Assembly: GCF_018919145.1 (NCBI RefSeq)
Contig: NZ_JAHLQJ010000002.1
Span: 62,001-126,000 of the forward strand
Length of the DNA: 64,000 nt
Direction of reading: 5' to 3'
Source of the DNA: Paenibacillus brevis
GTDB lineage: Bacteria; Bacillota; Bacilli; Paenibacillales; Paenibacillaceae
The notes under the pieces were generated by a model. That model searched no databases and was not told the DNA's origin. It saw nothing but the letters and a program-made list of their open reading frames with translations. This document shows, in pieces, positions 55,283 to 64,000 of this stretch. A program made the position numbers and the translations under genes. Numbering within the stretch: the stretch's first letter is position 1; each line of letters starts with the position of its first letter.

Positions 55283-55311
55283 CCGTCTCATCTCACTCGA
55301 TTCAATTTAAA

Positions 55312-56301
55312 TTATCCTTTTAGAATTGCCTCGATGCGAGCCAACTCTTCCGCGCTCAACTCCGGTGCCTCGAGGGCGCCGACGGCATCCTCGATTTGAG
55401 ATACCTTGCTGGCACCAATCAATGCGGAGGTCACCCGGCCGCCGCGAAGCACCCATGCAAGTGCCAGCTGCGACATTTTTTGGCCGCGTTCGGAAGCCAG
55501 CTCATTGAGCTGGCGCACCTTGGACAGCACATCCTCGGTAATTTGCTTCTCCGTCAAGAACACACTTGGTTTCGCCGCGCGTGAATCCGGTGTAATTCCG
55601 TTCAGATAGCGGTCCGTCAGGATACCTTGATGCAGCGGAGAGAAGACGATGGAGCCGATGCCTTCCTCATCCAGCACATCCTGGAGCCCATCCTCAATCC
55701 AGCGGTTAAGCATGGAATAGCTTGGCTGATGAATCAGACAAGGCGTTCCCAGCTCACGCAGAATACGGGCTGCTTCCTTTGTCTGCTCAGGATTGTAATT
55801 GGACAGCCCGACATACAGAGCCTTGCCCTGGCGCACGATCAGATCCAGAGCAGCCATCGTCTCCTCAAGCGGGGTGTTCGGGTCTGGGCGGTGGTGATAG
55901 AAAATATCTACATAATCAAGCCCCATCCGCTTCAAGCTTTGGTCCAAGCTGGATACCAGATATTTCTTGGATCCCCATTCGCCATAAGGCCCTGCCCACA
56001 TATAGTAGCCCGCTTTGGTCGAGATAATCATCTCGTCACGGTACGGATACAGCTCCTGCTTCAGCAGGGTGCCGAATGTTTCCTCTGCGGATCCTGGCGG
56101 CGGCCCATAATTGTTAGCCAGATCAAAATGGGTAATCCCGAGATCAAAGGCGCGGCGGACCATCGCCCTGCAATTCTCCAGCGTATCCCCCCCGCCGAAA
56201 TTATGCCATAGTCCGAGGGAAATCGCAGGCAGCTTCAGGCCGCTGTTGCCGCTGCGGTTATATTTCATGCTCTCATACCGTTGTTCGTTCGCCAAGTACA
56301 T
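55312..56301 (-). CDS. Aldo/keto reductase (YghZ / L-glyceraldehyde-3-phosphate reductase type)
   Basis: 329 residues after GGAGGAGGTTATT. NADPH-dependent TIM barrel with SGLKLPAISLGLWHNFG, FDLANNYGPPPGSAEETFG (catalytic Asp and Tyr), STKAGY (Lys) and DIFYHHRPDPNTP (His). YghZ-like members reduce L-glyceraldehyde 3-phosphate and methylglyoxal. Upstream, after about 120 bp, lies an AraC gene on the same strand that may control it. Confidence 0.93.
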   Translation of the reverse strand: MYLANEQRYESMKYNRSGNSGLKLPAISLGLWHNFGGGDTLENCRAMVRRAFDLGITHFDLANNYGPPPGSAEETFGTLLKQELYPYRDEMIISTKAGYYMWAGPYGEWGSKKYLVSSLDQSLKRMGLDYVDIFYHHRPDPNTPLEETMAALDLIVRQGKALYVGLSNYNPEQTKEAARILRELGTPCLIHQPSYSMLNRWIEDGLQDVLDEEGIGSIVFSPLHQGILTDRYLNGITPDSRAAKPSVFLTEKQITEDVLSKVRQLNELASERGQKMSQLALAWVLRGGRVTSALIGASKVSQIEDAVGALEAPELSAEELARIEAILKG

Positions 56302-56423
56302 AGAATAACCTCCTCCAAGTATATAGATTCCATTCAGAAATGCGTAAGCGCTGTCTTCCTGTGCTTCGCGTCTATCATTGTACAGGATTGTTGTCAGGCT
56401 TCGTATGTCAGTATGACCGGAGT

Positions 56424-57278
56424 TTATAGCATAATGTCTGTTTTCTCCTGATGAAGACTTCGGTATTCCTTAGGTGACGCGCCTTTCACTCTCTTAAACA
56501 TCCGAGAGAAGAGGAGCGGGTCTTCATAGCCTACAGAGCAAGCAATTTCGCCGATGCTGCAATCGCACCAGGAGAGCAGCTCGGCCGCCTTCGTCATGCG
56601 ATAATTGAGCAGATATTTCTGCGGCGGCAAGCCGATGGTCTGCTTGAATAAGGCGGAAAGATATTTCCGGTCAAGCCCAAGCTTCTCGGCCAGCAGTCCG
56701 ATGGTGACATTTTCACAGTAGTGGGCATGCAAATAATGCAGTGCCTGATCCACATGAGGATTTTTCGGCTTGGAACGGGTGAGCGGTTGGGCGAGAGGCG
56801 GAGCATAGTGCAGCAGCACACTGAAGAAATCATACAGGATGGACTGTAATGGCAGGTCCACCTGCTCTCCGGCGGTCTCAGCCGCAGCAGTCAGACGCTC
56901 GAACAATCCGGGCATGACGTGTTCATCCATAGGAAAGACGGGGCATTCCGGTGTCAGGCTTGTTCTGGAGAGCAAGTGCTCTACCTGATCTCCGGAAAAG
57001 GCAATCCAGCTATAATGCCAGGGCTCTCGCTCGTCCGCTGCATAATGCGTCAAAATATGCGGATAGGTCAGAAACGCCTGTCCTGCATGCAGACAATGAC
57101 TGGCTCCTCCTGCCGTTAGGGCTCCTGTTCCGCTATGAATAAAGTGAATTTTATACGTGTCTCTAACCCCTGGCCCGAAGCTGTGTCCGGGTACGCACTG
57201 CTCCTGTCCCCAATAATGAAGATAGAGATCAGGATTGCTCCGGTAGGGGCGCTGCGGGTTAAAGTGGAATACGGCCAT
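56424..57278 (-). CDS. AraC-family transcriptional regulator
   Basis: 284 residues, start at ATG 57278 (AGAAGAGATGTCC upstream); ATGs at 57302 and 57308 are alternatives. Cupin-like sensor: YLHYWGQEQCVPGHSFGPG, HFIHSGTGAL, QAFLTYPHILTHYAADE. Two helix-turn-helix units: TIGLLAEKLGLDRKYLSALF and SIGEIACSVGYEDPLLFSRM. Related in layout to the AraC protein at 30233-31096. Target probably sugar genes or the downstream aldo-keto reductase; ligand unknown. Confidence 0.92.
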   Translation of the reverse strand: MAVFHFNPQRPYRSNPDLYLHYWGQEQCVPGHSFGPGVRDTYKIHFIHSGTGALTAGGASHCLHAGQAFLTYPHILTHYAADEREPWHYSWIAFSGDQVEHLLSRTSLTPECPVFPMDEHVMPGLFERLTAAAETAGEQVDLPLQSILYDFFSVLLHYAPPLAQPLTRSKPKNPHVDQALHYLHAHYCENVTIGLLAEKLGLDRKYLSALFKQTIGLPPQKYLLNYRMTKAAELLSWCDCSIGEIACSVGYEDPLLFSRMFKRVKGASPKEYRSLHQEKTDIML

Positions 57279-57443
57279 GGACATCTCTTCTTTCTCATTC
57301 ATTACCATCTATTATACAAAATATTTCGTCAATCCGTATTCACCGGACTTCAGCTAAAAATTTGAACCTAAAAACAGAAAAATGGTACACTGCGTCAGGT
57401 CAGGTCCTATGGTAAATTAAAGAATAAACGGGAGGATCCTGAT

Positions 57444-58706
57444 TTGAAACAATCATCTGCCAGACCCGGGATGCATTTGGCCGGAGCTGACGGCCTTCGT
57501 GCTGTGGCGTGCCTGGGCGTTATTTTTCACCATCTAGCTCAATTACTGAATATGAACCTCCAAACTCCAGCGATTCAAAACATCCAGTCTTTTCTGCTCA
57601 TGGGCAATGCCGGGGTCAGTGTCTTCTTCGTGCTTAGCGGCTACCTGCTTGCACTTCCGTTCTGGTGCGGTTATTTGGAGCAGGGGGATTTTCCGCAAAT
57701 GAAACACTATATCCTGCGCAGAGCCGCCAGAATTGTCCCGGGATACTACACCGCATTAATTCTGTGCATCCTTCTGGTACTCATTCTGGACATTCCGTCC
57801 GAGAGTTTCTGGCTGCGTTCCTTGGCAGGACTTACGTTCACCTCGGGCTTTCATTACGTCACCTTTTTTCCATCGGAAATTAACGGACCGCTCTGGTCCA
57901 TCAGTTTTGAGGTGTTCAGCTATTTGCTGTTGCCCATGTGTATGCTTGGTCTGTTCCGTCTCTTCGGCAACCGACGCTCCTTTAAGGGAGCTATGGGGTA
58001 TTGGGTTGGCGTGATGCTGGTTCTTCTCGCAGTCAATCAAGTCATTCATGCGTTGCTCACCCCGGAATGGGATATGAGAGGCTGGGATTACGGCTTGATC
58101 GGCGGTGCGAAATACTGGATGCCGAATTACAATCCGGTTGGATTCTTCGGTCATTTTGCCGTTGGAATTATCGCTTCCGGAGTAGTCTGCCGTCTTCAAA
58201 GCGCAGAGCGCATAGAATCGCTTCGCAAGCGCGGGGGCTTTGATGTGCTGGGCGGATTGTTTCTGTTGGGAGCTGTAGTTCTAATCTGGGCAGCACGGCA
58301 TCAGCCGGAATTCAGCTGGAGTATTCAGCGCCAGCCGTATCTATTTCCCTGGTTTGCCCTGATGGTTGCCGGCTTTCTGGCGATGGCACCTTATTCCAGA
58401 TGGCTGCCCGCTATTGTTGATAACGGATTTTTCCGCTATACGGCCAAAATCTCCTTCGGTCTCTATATTTGGCACAATCTGATTATGACCTTGGCCAATA
58501 AATACTGGATTGCAGACATGCACTATTTTGGAATCGGGGAAGTCGGACGGTGGACATGGATCGCGCTGGGCGTGTTAGTGGCCTCCTACTTAGTAGCGAC
58601 ACTGTCTTATTACTTGATAGAGAAGCCGGTGCTGGATCGGGCTCATTTGGCGGGGAAGAGATTGCCCAATCCTTCATCTGAAGGAGCAAAAAACGCAAAT
58701 GCATGA
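57444..58706 (+). CDS. Acyltransferase family 3 membrane protein (OafA type)
   Basis: 420 residues, TTG start after GGGAGGATCC. About ten transmembrane helices. Family motifs: GADGLRAVACLGVIFHHL with the key His, FVLSGYLLALPFW, RRAARIVPGYYTAL, PLWSISFEVFSYLLLP and FGLYIWHNLIMTLANKYW. O-acetylates or O-acylates surface sugars at the membrane. Stand-alone gene with 41 bp to the BI-1 gene. Confidence 0.93.
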   Translation: MKQSSARPGMHLAGADGLRAVACLGVIFHHLAQLLNMNLQTPAIQNIQSFLLMGNAGVSVFFVLSGYLLALPFWCGYLEQGDFPQMKHYILRRAARIVPGYYTALILCILLVLILDIPSESFWLRSLAGLTFTSGFHYVTFFPSEINGPLWSISFEVFSYLLLPMCMLGLFRLFGNRRSFKGAMGYWVGVMLVLLAVNQVIHALLTPEWDMRGWDYGLIGGAKYWMPNYNPVGFFGHFAVGIIASGVVCRLQSAERIESLRKRGGFDVLGGLFLLGAVVLIWAARHQPEFSWSIQRQPYLFPWFALMVAGFLAMAPYSRWLPAIVDNGFFRYTAKISFGLYIWHNLIMTLANKYWIADMHYFGIGEVGRWTWIALGVLVASYLVATLSYYLIEKPVLDRAHLAGKRLPNPSSEGAKNANA

Positions 58707-58756
58707 TTCTGGAAAATGTGATAAGCTGAGAAAAATACATACATGAGGTGAATGAA

Positions 58757-59497
58757 TTGATTGGACGCAGCGGGAACCCTACATTAAGGGACGATACCTT
58801 TGAACGGCCGGAAATCTATAATGGCATGGAAGTCATGACGATTAACGGTACGGTCAATAAAGCGTTTATTACTTTGATTATTTTGATTGGTAGCGCATTT
58901 AGTACATGGATGTTATATTTCGATGGTTACAATGTGCTTCCGATGGCGATCGGCGGTGCATTGGTCGGATTCGTGCTGGCGCTGATTACGAGTTTCAATC
59001 CTAAGGCTTCGCCATTTCTGGTACCGATCTATGCCATTGCCGAAGGAATGTTTATCGGAGCGATCTCGGCTCAATATGAAGTGAAGACCGGCGGCATTAC
59101 TTTGCAAGCGGCGCTTCTGACCATGGGTGTATTTCTTGCCCTACTGTTCGCTTACAAGACCCGTTTAATTAAAGCTACGGAAAATTTCAAGCTCGGTGTT
59201 TTTGCTGCTACGGGCGGGATCGCACTGGTGTATATCATTAGTATCGTAATGAGCTTTTTCGGTATCCGGATGCCGTATTTGCACGATTCAACCTGGATCG
59301 GGATCGGCATTTCGCTCGTGATCGTGATTGTAGCGGCGTTGAATTTGGTGCTTGACTTCGACTTCATTGAAAACGGAGCAGAGCAAGGCGCACCGAAGTA
59401 TATGGAGTGGTACGGCGCATTTGGCCTGATGGTCACGCTGGTGTGGCTGTATCTTGAAATGCTGCGTCTGTTGGCGAAGCTATCCAGCCGAGACTAG
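58757..59497 (+). CDS. Bax inhibitor-1 / YccA family membrane protein
   Basis: 246 residues from TTG 58757 (MIGRSGNPTL), five bases after GAGGTGA; GTG 58748 overlaps that site. Seven transmembrane helices; YNGMEVMTINGTVNKAFI before TM1 and EWYGAFGLMVTLVWLYLEML at the end are typical. YccA members modulate FtsH or act as pH-sensitive ion leaks. Single gene or last of two. Confidence 0.93.
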   Translation: MIGRSGNPTLRDDTFERPEIYNGMEVMTINGTVNKAFITLIILIGSAFSTWMLYFDGYNVLPMAIGGALVGFVLALITSFNPKASPFLVPIYAIAEGMFIGAISAQYEVKTGGITLQAALLTMGVFLALLFAYKTRLIKATENFKLGVFAATGGIALVYIISIVMSFFGIRMPYLHDSTWIGIGISLVIVIVAALNLVLDFDFIENGAEQGAPKYMEWYGAFGLMVTLVWLYLEMLRLLAKLSSRD

Positions 59498-59511
59498 TGA
59501 ATATATAATCG

Positions 59512-59549
59512 TAAAAAAGAAAGCTTGATAAATCAGGCTTTCTTTTTTT
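59512..59549 (+). terminator. Terminator after BI-1 gene
   Basis: AAAAAGAAAGCTTGAT pairs with ATCAGGCTTTCTTTTT, with seven T residues on the forward strand and seven A before the stem; likely bidirectional. Confidence 0.9.
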
Positions 59550-59627
59550 ACGGTTATGTTTTTTGTGAGAAGGATAAAAGCATTGAGGGCTCAGACTATG
59601 TCGGAAGCTACGAAGGTAGAGCCGGCA

Positions 59628-60269
59628 TTAAAGCTTTCTCAACTCATACAGGATGTCTTCCGGATCCAACCGCTGCATAAAGTCCGGATTTACATAGGCA
59701 GAGCGGATAATTCCGGATTCATCGATCATGAAGGTGGAAGGAATCGGCAGAATCCAGCGGTCCGTTGCATTGTATTCCGTCAGGTCCATACCTATTTGCT
59801 TCATCATGTTTTGCATGTAATCCGGAACATCGTAAAGAATGTTATAGAATGCCGCCACTAGACCATTTGTGTCGCTAAGCACCTGGAAGGTCAGTTCTTC
59901 TTTCTCCTTCTGGGAAAGCGTATTGTCTGGGCTTTGCGGGCTGACTGCGATCAACCGGGCCCCAAGAGCTTCAATATTCGGAAGCACCTTCTGATAGCTC
60001 TTAAGCTGAGTGTTGCAGAACGGACACCATCCGCCCCGATAGAAGGTTAAGACAACAGGGCCTTTAGATAATTCATCATAGAGGTTTACCGTCTCTCCCA
60101 AGGCATTTTTGAGCGTGAAGTCCTTGGCCTTCTGCCCCTCCTGACGGCCGTAGGCTATGCCGGACTCCTGCTGCTCTTTGATCTGCCGGAACATCTCCGC
60201 TTGAATTTCCAATGGGGTATGTGCTATAAATTCCTGTTTGGCTTTGGCTAATGTTTGAGTGAGTGACAT
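59628..60269 (-). CDS. Peroxiredoxin-like (AhpC/TSA) protein
   Basis: 213 residues, GGAGGAG about 12 bases before ATG. Thioredoxin fold with FYRGGWCPFCNTQLKSYQ (peroxidatic Cys and a second Cys in a CxxC), ARLIAVSPQSPDN and PIPSTFMIDESGIIR. Reduces peroxides in the cytosol. Third gene of the TetR, membrane protein, peroxiredoxin cluster (same strand, 24 bp to the preceding gene). Confidence 0.92.
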   Translation of the reverse strand: MSLTQTLAKAKQEFIAHTPLEIQAEMFRQIKEQQESGIAYGRQEGQKAKDFTLKNALGETVNLYDELSKGPVVLTFYRGGWCPFCNTQLKSYQKVLPNIEALGARLIAVSPQSPDNTLSQKEKEELTFQVLSDTNGLVAAFYNILYDVPDYMQNMMKQIGMDLTEYNATDRWILPIPSTFMIDESGIIRSAYVNPDFMQRLDPEDILYELRKL

Positions 60270-60293
60270 ATCTTATCTGGCTCCTCCCTTTAG

Positions 60294-60806
60294 TTAGGCA
60301 GATATTTTAGTTGGCGGGTCGATTGCCTCAAGTCTGTTTTGTCTGCGCAAATGAATTACTTGGGCTGTTAAGCCAATAATAAGGATGACGAAGAGAGCAG
60401 CTTGGGAGCCAAGGAGAATTGGCGAGTTCAACTCGGTGACCAAGGGGTTGCCGTCTGGAACACGGGTCAGGGTTTCGGTTATAGCTGGCAACATCAGCAG
60501 AAACACCGTCAGGCTAAGGGAAATTGTCTCAAGGTATTTGCCAGCGCGTCTAAAGCTTGAAATACGTCCTGCACCATAGCCTGCAAGCAGCAGCAAGATG
60601 GTTGCGGTACCAATGACATAGCTTGCCGGGTTATGAGCGATAGGGAAGACTGTGATAGCCCCAATCAACATCGAAATGAGGTAAACGACGCCGGACTTTG
60701 ACCAAGGCACAATCCGCCCATAGCGGGCAAGCATATAAATAGCCAGCGGGATGGCGGGCAAGCTACTAAGCGTATGCACCCAGCCAAGTAATGAAATTCC
60801 AAACAT
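60294..60806 (-). CDS. Four-helix membrane protein, function unknown
   Basis: 170 residues after AAAGGAGAAAATT. Hydrophobic segments near 5-27, 40-62, 68-85, 100-118 and 136-158; TRVPDGNPLVTELNSPI lies outside the helices. Not assigned to a family. Sits between a TetR gene and a peroxiredoxin and is probably co-regulated by TetR. Confidence 0.8.
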   Translation of the reverse strand: MFGISLLGWVHTLSSLPAIPLAIYMLARYGRIVPWSKSGVVYLISMLIGAITVFPIAHNPASYVIGTATILLLLAGYGAGRISSFRRAGKYLETISLSLTVFLLMLPAITETLTRVPDGNPLVTELNSPILLGSQAALFVILIIGLTAQVIHLRRQNRLEAIDPPTKISA

Positions 60807-60863
60807 AATTTTCTCCTTTCAGTTCTTAAGGATACGGATGGTACTTTTTGTGTCCTCCAATCA

Positions 60864-61445
60864 TTAGGTAAGTGCGAGTCGATCCAAAAGCGGGCCTGTT
60901 ACGAGGCCGAACAAATTGGGATCGCCATAGGCGCGAGCAGAAAGCATCGCACCATGAATCGTCGCCATGAACGCTTCGGCCTCAGCACGAGGAGTGCTGG
61001 TCAGTTGAAGCTGTCCGAGCTGCGAGCCGCGTTCCAGCACGGAGGTCAACCATGCCGACAGGTAGCTGAAATGGGCCCGGACTTCTATGGCAACCTCTTC
61101 AGGCAGGGCAGGGATTTGGCTTGCCAACAGCGCGCACACACAGATCGGAGCGCTAGCGTCCGCGATGCATGCTTCCCAATAACCCGTGTAGGAACGAAGC
61201 TGTTCAAGGGGAGCGGGTACATGAAGCCCGATATTTTCCAACCCCGCTTCGGCTTCCTTCCGATACTGATCAACCAGTGTGCGAACCAGGTCGACCTTGC
61301 TCGGGAAATGGTGATGGATGCTCGCCTTGCGAATTCCAACCACATCAGCGATGTCGGCATAGCTAAAACCGTTATAGCCTCCGGAGATGATTAAAGTGCG
61401 AGCACAAGTCAGGATGTCATTATAGGTAGTGGATGAATTTTTCAT
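60864..61445 (-). CDS. TetR-family regulator
   Basis: 193 residues. N-terminal helix-turn-helix: YNDILTCARTLIISGGYNGF, SYADIADVVGIRKASIHHHF and PSKVDLVRTLVDQY. The C-terminal all-helical ligand domain resembles those of the YxaF/LmrA type. Its own promoter carries a palindrome between the -35 and -10 boxes, so it is likely autorepressed and controls the membrane protein and peroxiredoxin genes after it. Confidence 0.93.
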   Translation of the reverse strand: MKNSSTTYNDILTCARTLIISGGYNGFSYADIADVVGIRKASIHHHFPSKVDLVRTLVDQYRKEAEAGLENIGLHVPAPLEQLRSYTGYWEACIADASAPICVCALLASQIPALPEEVAIEVRAHFSYLSAWLTSVLERGSQLGQLQLTSTPRAEAEAFMATIHGAMLSARAYGDPNLFGLVTGPLLDRLALT

Positions 61446-61451
61446 ATCCTC

Positions 61452-61480
61452 AGTCTACCTTCTAGTAGGTTGGTTGTCAA
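61452..61480 (-). promoter_or_regulatory. tetR promoter with operator in the spacer
   Basis: Minus strand: TTGACA (61480-61475), 17-bp spacer, TAGACT (61457-61452). ACCTTCTAGTAGGT at 61457-61470 is palindromic apart from one pair and fills the spacer, the classic place for TetR autorepression. Confidence 0.8.
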
Positions 61481-61672
61481 GCGGCTAAATATTAAATTTA
61501 TCGCGCCTTTAAATTAGAGGGAAATTCGTTATCGACTAAAGGCGATTGCTATTTGTTAAAATACATTCCGGGGGCTGGAAGGTTCTTTTGCTTGTGTTCA
61601 TATTCAAAATTTGGGACAATAGTACAGATCGCTGCTCTAGCAAGGGTTGGGGATCAAATGGAATACCGGCTT

Positions 61673-61742
61673 TATGCGGCTGTTTGTGTAAAAATAGCGC
61701 AGAGAGAGGATTACCGAGATCATTTGTGCGGATTTCCGTATA
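61673..61742. repeat. Two palindrome units of the 52-bp family
   Basis: TGTGCGGATTTCCGTATA (61725-61742) fits the consensus well; TATGCGGCTGTTTGTGTA (61673-61690) is a degenerate unit exactly 52 bp upstream of it. Confidence 0.6.
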
Positions 61743-61857
61743 ACTTGATCATCCCATCTGCCCACGATAATGAGCCACGGCTTACGGGTCTGGTGACGGA
61801 TCTATTAAAATCTTACGGCACCTTATATTAGTTATTGATAGAAAGAGGCATCTGCAT

Positions 61858-62937
61858 ATGAACAAACCTTCTATATATGGCATGACATTGGAGCAGCTCG
61901 GTCTGTGGCTGGAGGAGCGCGGTCATAAGAAGTCGCGGGCCCTGCCGGTCTGGGAAGCACTTTACCGTGAACGGGTCAGCGGCTTTGAAAAGATGCGCGA
62001 GGTAAGACCGGAGTGTCTGGAGCTGCTGAAGGAGCACTTCTCTCTCCAAACGCTGGAAGAGCATACCCGTCAGGAGTCCTCGGACGGTACGGTGAAATTC
62101 CTGCTCCGTCTGGAAGACGGCAACCTGATCGAGACGGTGCTGATGCGCCATAAATTCGGATTATCCGTCTGTGTAACGACCCAGGTCGGCTGCAACATTG
62201 GCTGCAGCTTTTGCGCGAGCGGCCTGCTCAAGAAGAGCCGGGACCTAACCTCTGGGGAGATTACCGGTCAGATTCTCAAAGTGCAGCGCTATCTGGATGC
62301 CGCCGGGGACGGGGAACTGGTCAGTCATATCGTTGTGATGGGAATCGGTGAACCGTTCGATAACTTTACGCATTTGACCGCCTTCCTGCGGACGGTTATG
62401 GATGCGAAGGGTCTGGCGATCGGGCCGAGACATATCACGGTGTCGACCAGCGGCCTGGCAGACAAAATCCGTGAATTTGCCGATTTGAATCTGCGGGTCA
62501 ACCTGGCCGTATCGTTGCATGCGCCGAACAATGATCTGCGGACCAGCATTATGAAGATCAACAAGGCCATCCCGATTGAGAAGCTGATGCAGGCCATCGA
62601 TTATTATTTGGAGAAAACGAATCAACGGATTACGCTGGAGTATATTTTGCTGCGGGGGATCAACGATCAGCGTGAGCATGCATTGGAGCTGGCGGAGCTG
62701 GTCGGCGACCGCAGACCGTATGTGAACGTCAACCTGATCCCTTACAATCCTGTTGACGAGCATAGCCACTACCAGCGCAGTGAGCAGGATTCTGTTCTGG
62801 GCTTCTATGACATGATGAAGAAACAGAATGTCAGCTGCAGTATCCGGCTGGAGCACGGCACCGATATCGATGCCGCCTGCGGTCAGCTTCGCAGCAAGCA
62901 GATTAAGAAGGATAAGAATCTGGCTGCAGCCAATTAA
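61858..62937 (+). CDS. RlmN/Cfr-family radical SAM 23S rRNA methyltransferase, divergent paralogue
   Basis: 359 residues. Radical-SAM motif C112-NIG-C116-SF-C119 ([12 protein letters not shown]) and [23 protein letters not shown]. The methyl-carrying Cys is C341 in [13 protein letters not shown]. It differs from typical Bacillales RlmN at several conserved places ([42 protein letters not shown] rather than TIRREQG). It is either a second RlmN (C2 of A2503) or a Cfr-like enzyme (C8); sequence reading cannot decide. Ribosome site is AGAAAGAGG. Confidence 0.85.
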   Translation: MNKPSIYGMTLEQLGLWLEERGHKKSRALPVWEALYRERVSGFEKMREVRPECLELLKEHFSLQTLEEHTRQESSDGTVKFLLRLEDGNLIETVLMRHKFGLSVCVTTQVGCNIGCSFCASGLLKKSRDLTSGEITGQILKVQRYLDAAGDGELVSHIVVMGIGEPFDNFTHLTAFLRTVMDAKGLAIGPRHITVSTSGLADKIREFADLNLRVNLAVSLHAPNNDLRTSIMKINKAIPIEKLMQAIDYYLEKTNQRITLEYILLRGINDQREHALELAELVGDRRPYVNVNLIPYNPVDEHSHYQRSEQDSVLGFYDMMKKQNVSCSIRLEHGTDIDAACGQLRSKQIKKDKNLAAAN

Positions 62938-62951
62938 ATAGAACCAGGAAC

Positions 62952-62982
62952 AGGCTCGTGCCCGATGGTGCGGGCCTTTTTC
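62952..62982 (+). terminator. Terminator after the RlmN/Cfr-like gene
   Basis: GGCTCGTGC...TGCGGGCC stem followed by TTTTTCG. Confidence 0.75.
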
Positions 62983-63104
62983 GATTCCCGGATATACCGA
63001 TATGATACAGGTGGAAAAAATAATCAAGAACAAGTTTAAATTCGCCTCTATTTAGGGTAAAGTGAGATAAAATAGTTCAGAAAATACGGGAGCCACTACA
63101 TACC

Positions 63105-64000
63105 ATGCAAAATAATTACGTGAATATTGGGATTATCGATATCGGATCTAACTCCATCCGTCTTGCCATTTATGAGTCCACGGCAGAAGGCCGTGCATAT
63201 AGGTTGATTAATGAATTCAAGGAATCGGCCCGGTTGAGCGAGAAAATGGGTGCGGACGGCGTTATGCAGCAGGAAGGAATTCTCTCTATTGTGCCGATCT
63301 TGCGGCAATTCAGCGAGGTATGCTCGGCTTATAACTGCTCGAAGATTCGCATTGCGGCAACAGCAGCTATCCGGAATGCAGGGAATACCTCGGAGATCAA
63401 GGCCATCCTGGAACAGGAGACCGGGATGGAGATTGAGGTTCTTTCCGGTGAACAGGAGGCGTACTTCGGCTTTATTGCCGTAGCAGGAGGCATGGCTGTC
63501 GAGGATGGCTTCATTGTCGATATCGGCGGCGGGAGTACCGAGATTACGTTATTCCGAAACCGGCATCTGGTAGGCAGTGTTTCCCTGCCGCTGGGAGCAG
63601 TAAATGCCCAGGTTCAATTCGGGGAAGGAGAGGAAACCTGGACAGAAGAGAGCTGTAAACGGCTTCGCAATGCCGTTGGGCAGCTTATGGAACAAGAGTC
63701 TTGGATGGAGAGTCATTCGGGCTTGCCGCTCATCGGCCTAGGGGGGACGATTCGGACGCTTAGCAAGATGGATCAACGGCGACGGAATTATCCGCTGCGA
63801 TTGGCCCATCATTATTGTGTGGAGCCGGAGGGCATTCAATATTATGCCGAGACACTGCCTCAGCTTTCGTTAGAGAAGCGCAGAAAGATCGATGGCCTGT
63901 CCAAAGCGCGAGCCGATATTATCGTTCCCGGCCTTTTGATTCTGCAGACCGTGTTTGACCGCTGTCAGGCTTCGTGCTGCTTGGTCAGCGGTACGGGATT
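63105..64000 (+). CDS. Ppx/GppA exopolyphosphatase, 3' end beyond window
   Basis: Open from ATG 63105 to the window edge (298 residues visible). Sugar-kinase/actin-fold phosphatase: GIIDIGSNSIRLAIYE, RIAATAAIRNAGN, LSGEQEAYFGFIAV, GFIVDIGGGSTEITLF, PLIGLGGTIRTLSKMD and GLSKARADIIVPGLLIL. Degrades polyphosphate or pppGpp in the cytosol. GGGAG lies about 13 bases before the start. Usually next to ppk, which may follow outside. Confidence 0.93.
   Translation, partial: MQNNYVNIGIIDIGSNSIRLAIYESTAEGRAYRLINEFKESARLSEKMGADGVMQQEGILSIVPILRQFSEVCSAYNCSKIRIAATAAIRNAGNTSEIKAILEQETGMEIEVLSGEQEAYFGFIAVAGGMAVEDGFIVDIGGGSTEITLFRNRHLVGSVSLPLGAVNAQVQFGEGEETWTEESCKRLRNAVGQLMEQESWMESHSGLPLIGLGGTIRTLSKMDQRRRNYPLRLAHHYCVEPEGIQYYAETLPQLSLEKRRKIDGLSKARADIIVPGLLILQTVFDRCQASCCLVSGTG

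Larger units (their letters stand above)
61446..61857. promoter_or_regulatory. Gene-free region between tetR and rlmN-like gene
   Basis: 412 bp. It holds the tetR promoter/operator and two palindrome units of the 52-bp family. A 92-codon frame (61553-61831) is present but spans the repeat units and lacks a ribosome site, so it is not called. Nothing else was seen. Confidence 0.5.

Noticed and set aside
61553..61831. Possible 92-residue gene
   Set aside because: No ribosome site, crosses two palindrome units, and the translated sequence has no protein-like pattern.

Overview
The window looks like the chromosome of a spore-forming, mesophilic Paenibacillus-type Firmicute. Reasons: an alpha/beta small acid-soluble spore protein, S-layer homology (SLH) domains, several long AraC regulators, LplB/LplC-type sugar permeases, T-box and lysine riboswitches, strong AGGAGG ribosome sites and frequent TTG/GTG starts. 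Most of the window is moderately GC-rich; positions of about 51930-53790 are clearly AT-rich and probably acquired.

Layout. 1-1355: end of a secreted beta-helix carbohydrate-binding protein. 1416-21063: a glycan-use region made of a 1647-residue S-layer-anchored endonuclease/exonuclease/phosphatase (EEP) protein, a membrane-spanning AraC sensor-regulator, and a forward gene train (cytosolic EEP enzyme, two sugar permeases, binding lipoprotein, DUF1861-like propeller, MgtC-like protein, HAD phosphatase, GH38 alpha-mannosidase, secreted EEP enzyme with discoidin and crystallin domains). Three EEP enzymes with an alpha-mannosidase and a phosphatase suggest use of a phosphate-bearing mannose polymer. 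21266-25822: FMN reductase, then a lysine riboswitch controlling an amino-acid ABC importer, then a CE7 esterase. 25877-30245: DUF421 protein, GntP permease, glycerate kinase, CdaR regulator. 30233-32821: AraC regulator divergent from a GH4 alpha-galactosidase. 33025-36434: SRPBCC protein, LLM flavin enzyme, T-box-controlled seryl-tRNA synthetase. 36435-39477: TolB-like propeller and the aguA-aguB putrescine pair. 39597-44090: CPBP protease, MarR with a divergent quinone reductase, class V aminotransferase, DsrE-like protein. 44093-51896: NlpC/P60 hydrolase, spore protein, two-component system, Cu-amine-oxidase-N proteins, tag, thrC. 51930-53790: AT-rich island with a paralogous orphan pair, one copy broken. 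53820-64000: transporter, aldo-keto reductase, AraC, acyltransferase, BI-1 protein, TetR/membrane/peroxiredoxin cluster, divergent RlmN paralogue and a partial Ppx/GppA phosphatase.

The strongest unexplained signals are: (a) intergenic arrays of 18-bp palindromes, four of them spaced exactly 52 bp apart at 43162-43335, with a related array at 31150-31310 and a further pair near 61673-61742; (b) the three-EEP/GH38 locus; (c) the orphan gene pair in the AT-rich island; (d) a small inverted-repeat element lying between the lysine riboswitch and its transporter gene, with a shortened second copy at 44010-44087.

All calls come from reading the sequence and from memory of protein families; no database search was run. 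Start codons were often moved downstream of the longest frame to fit a ribosome-binding site.
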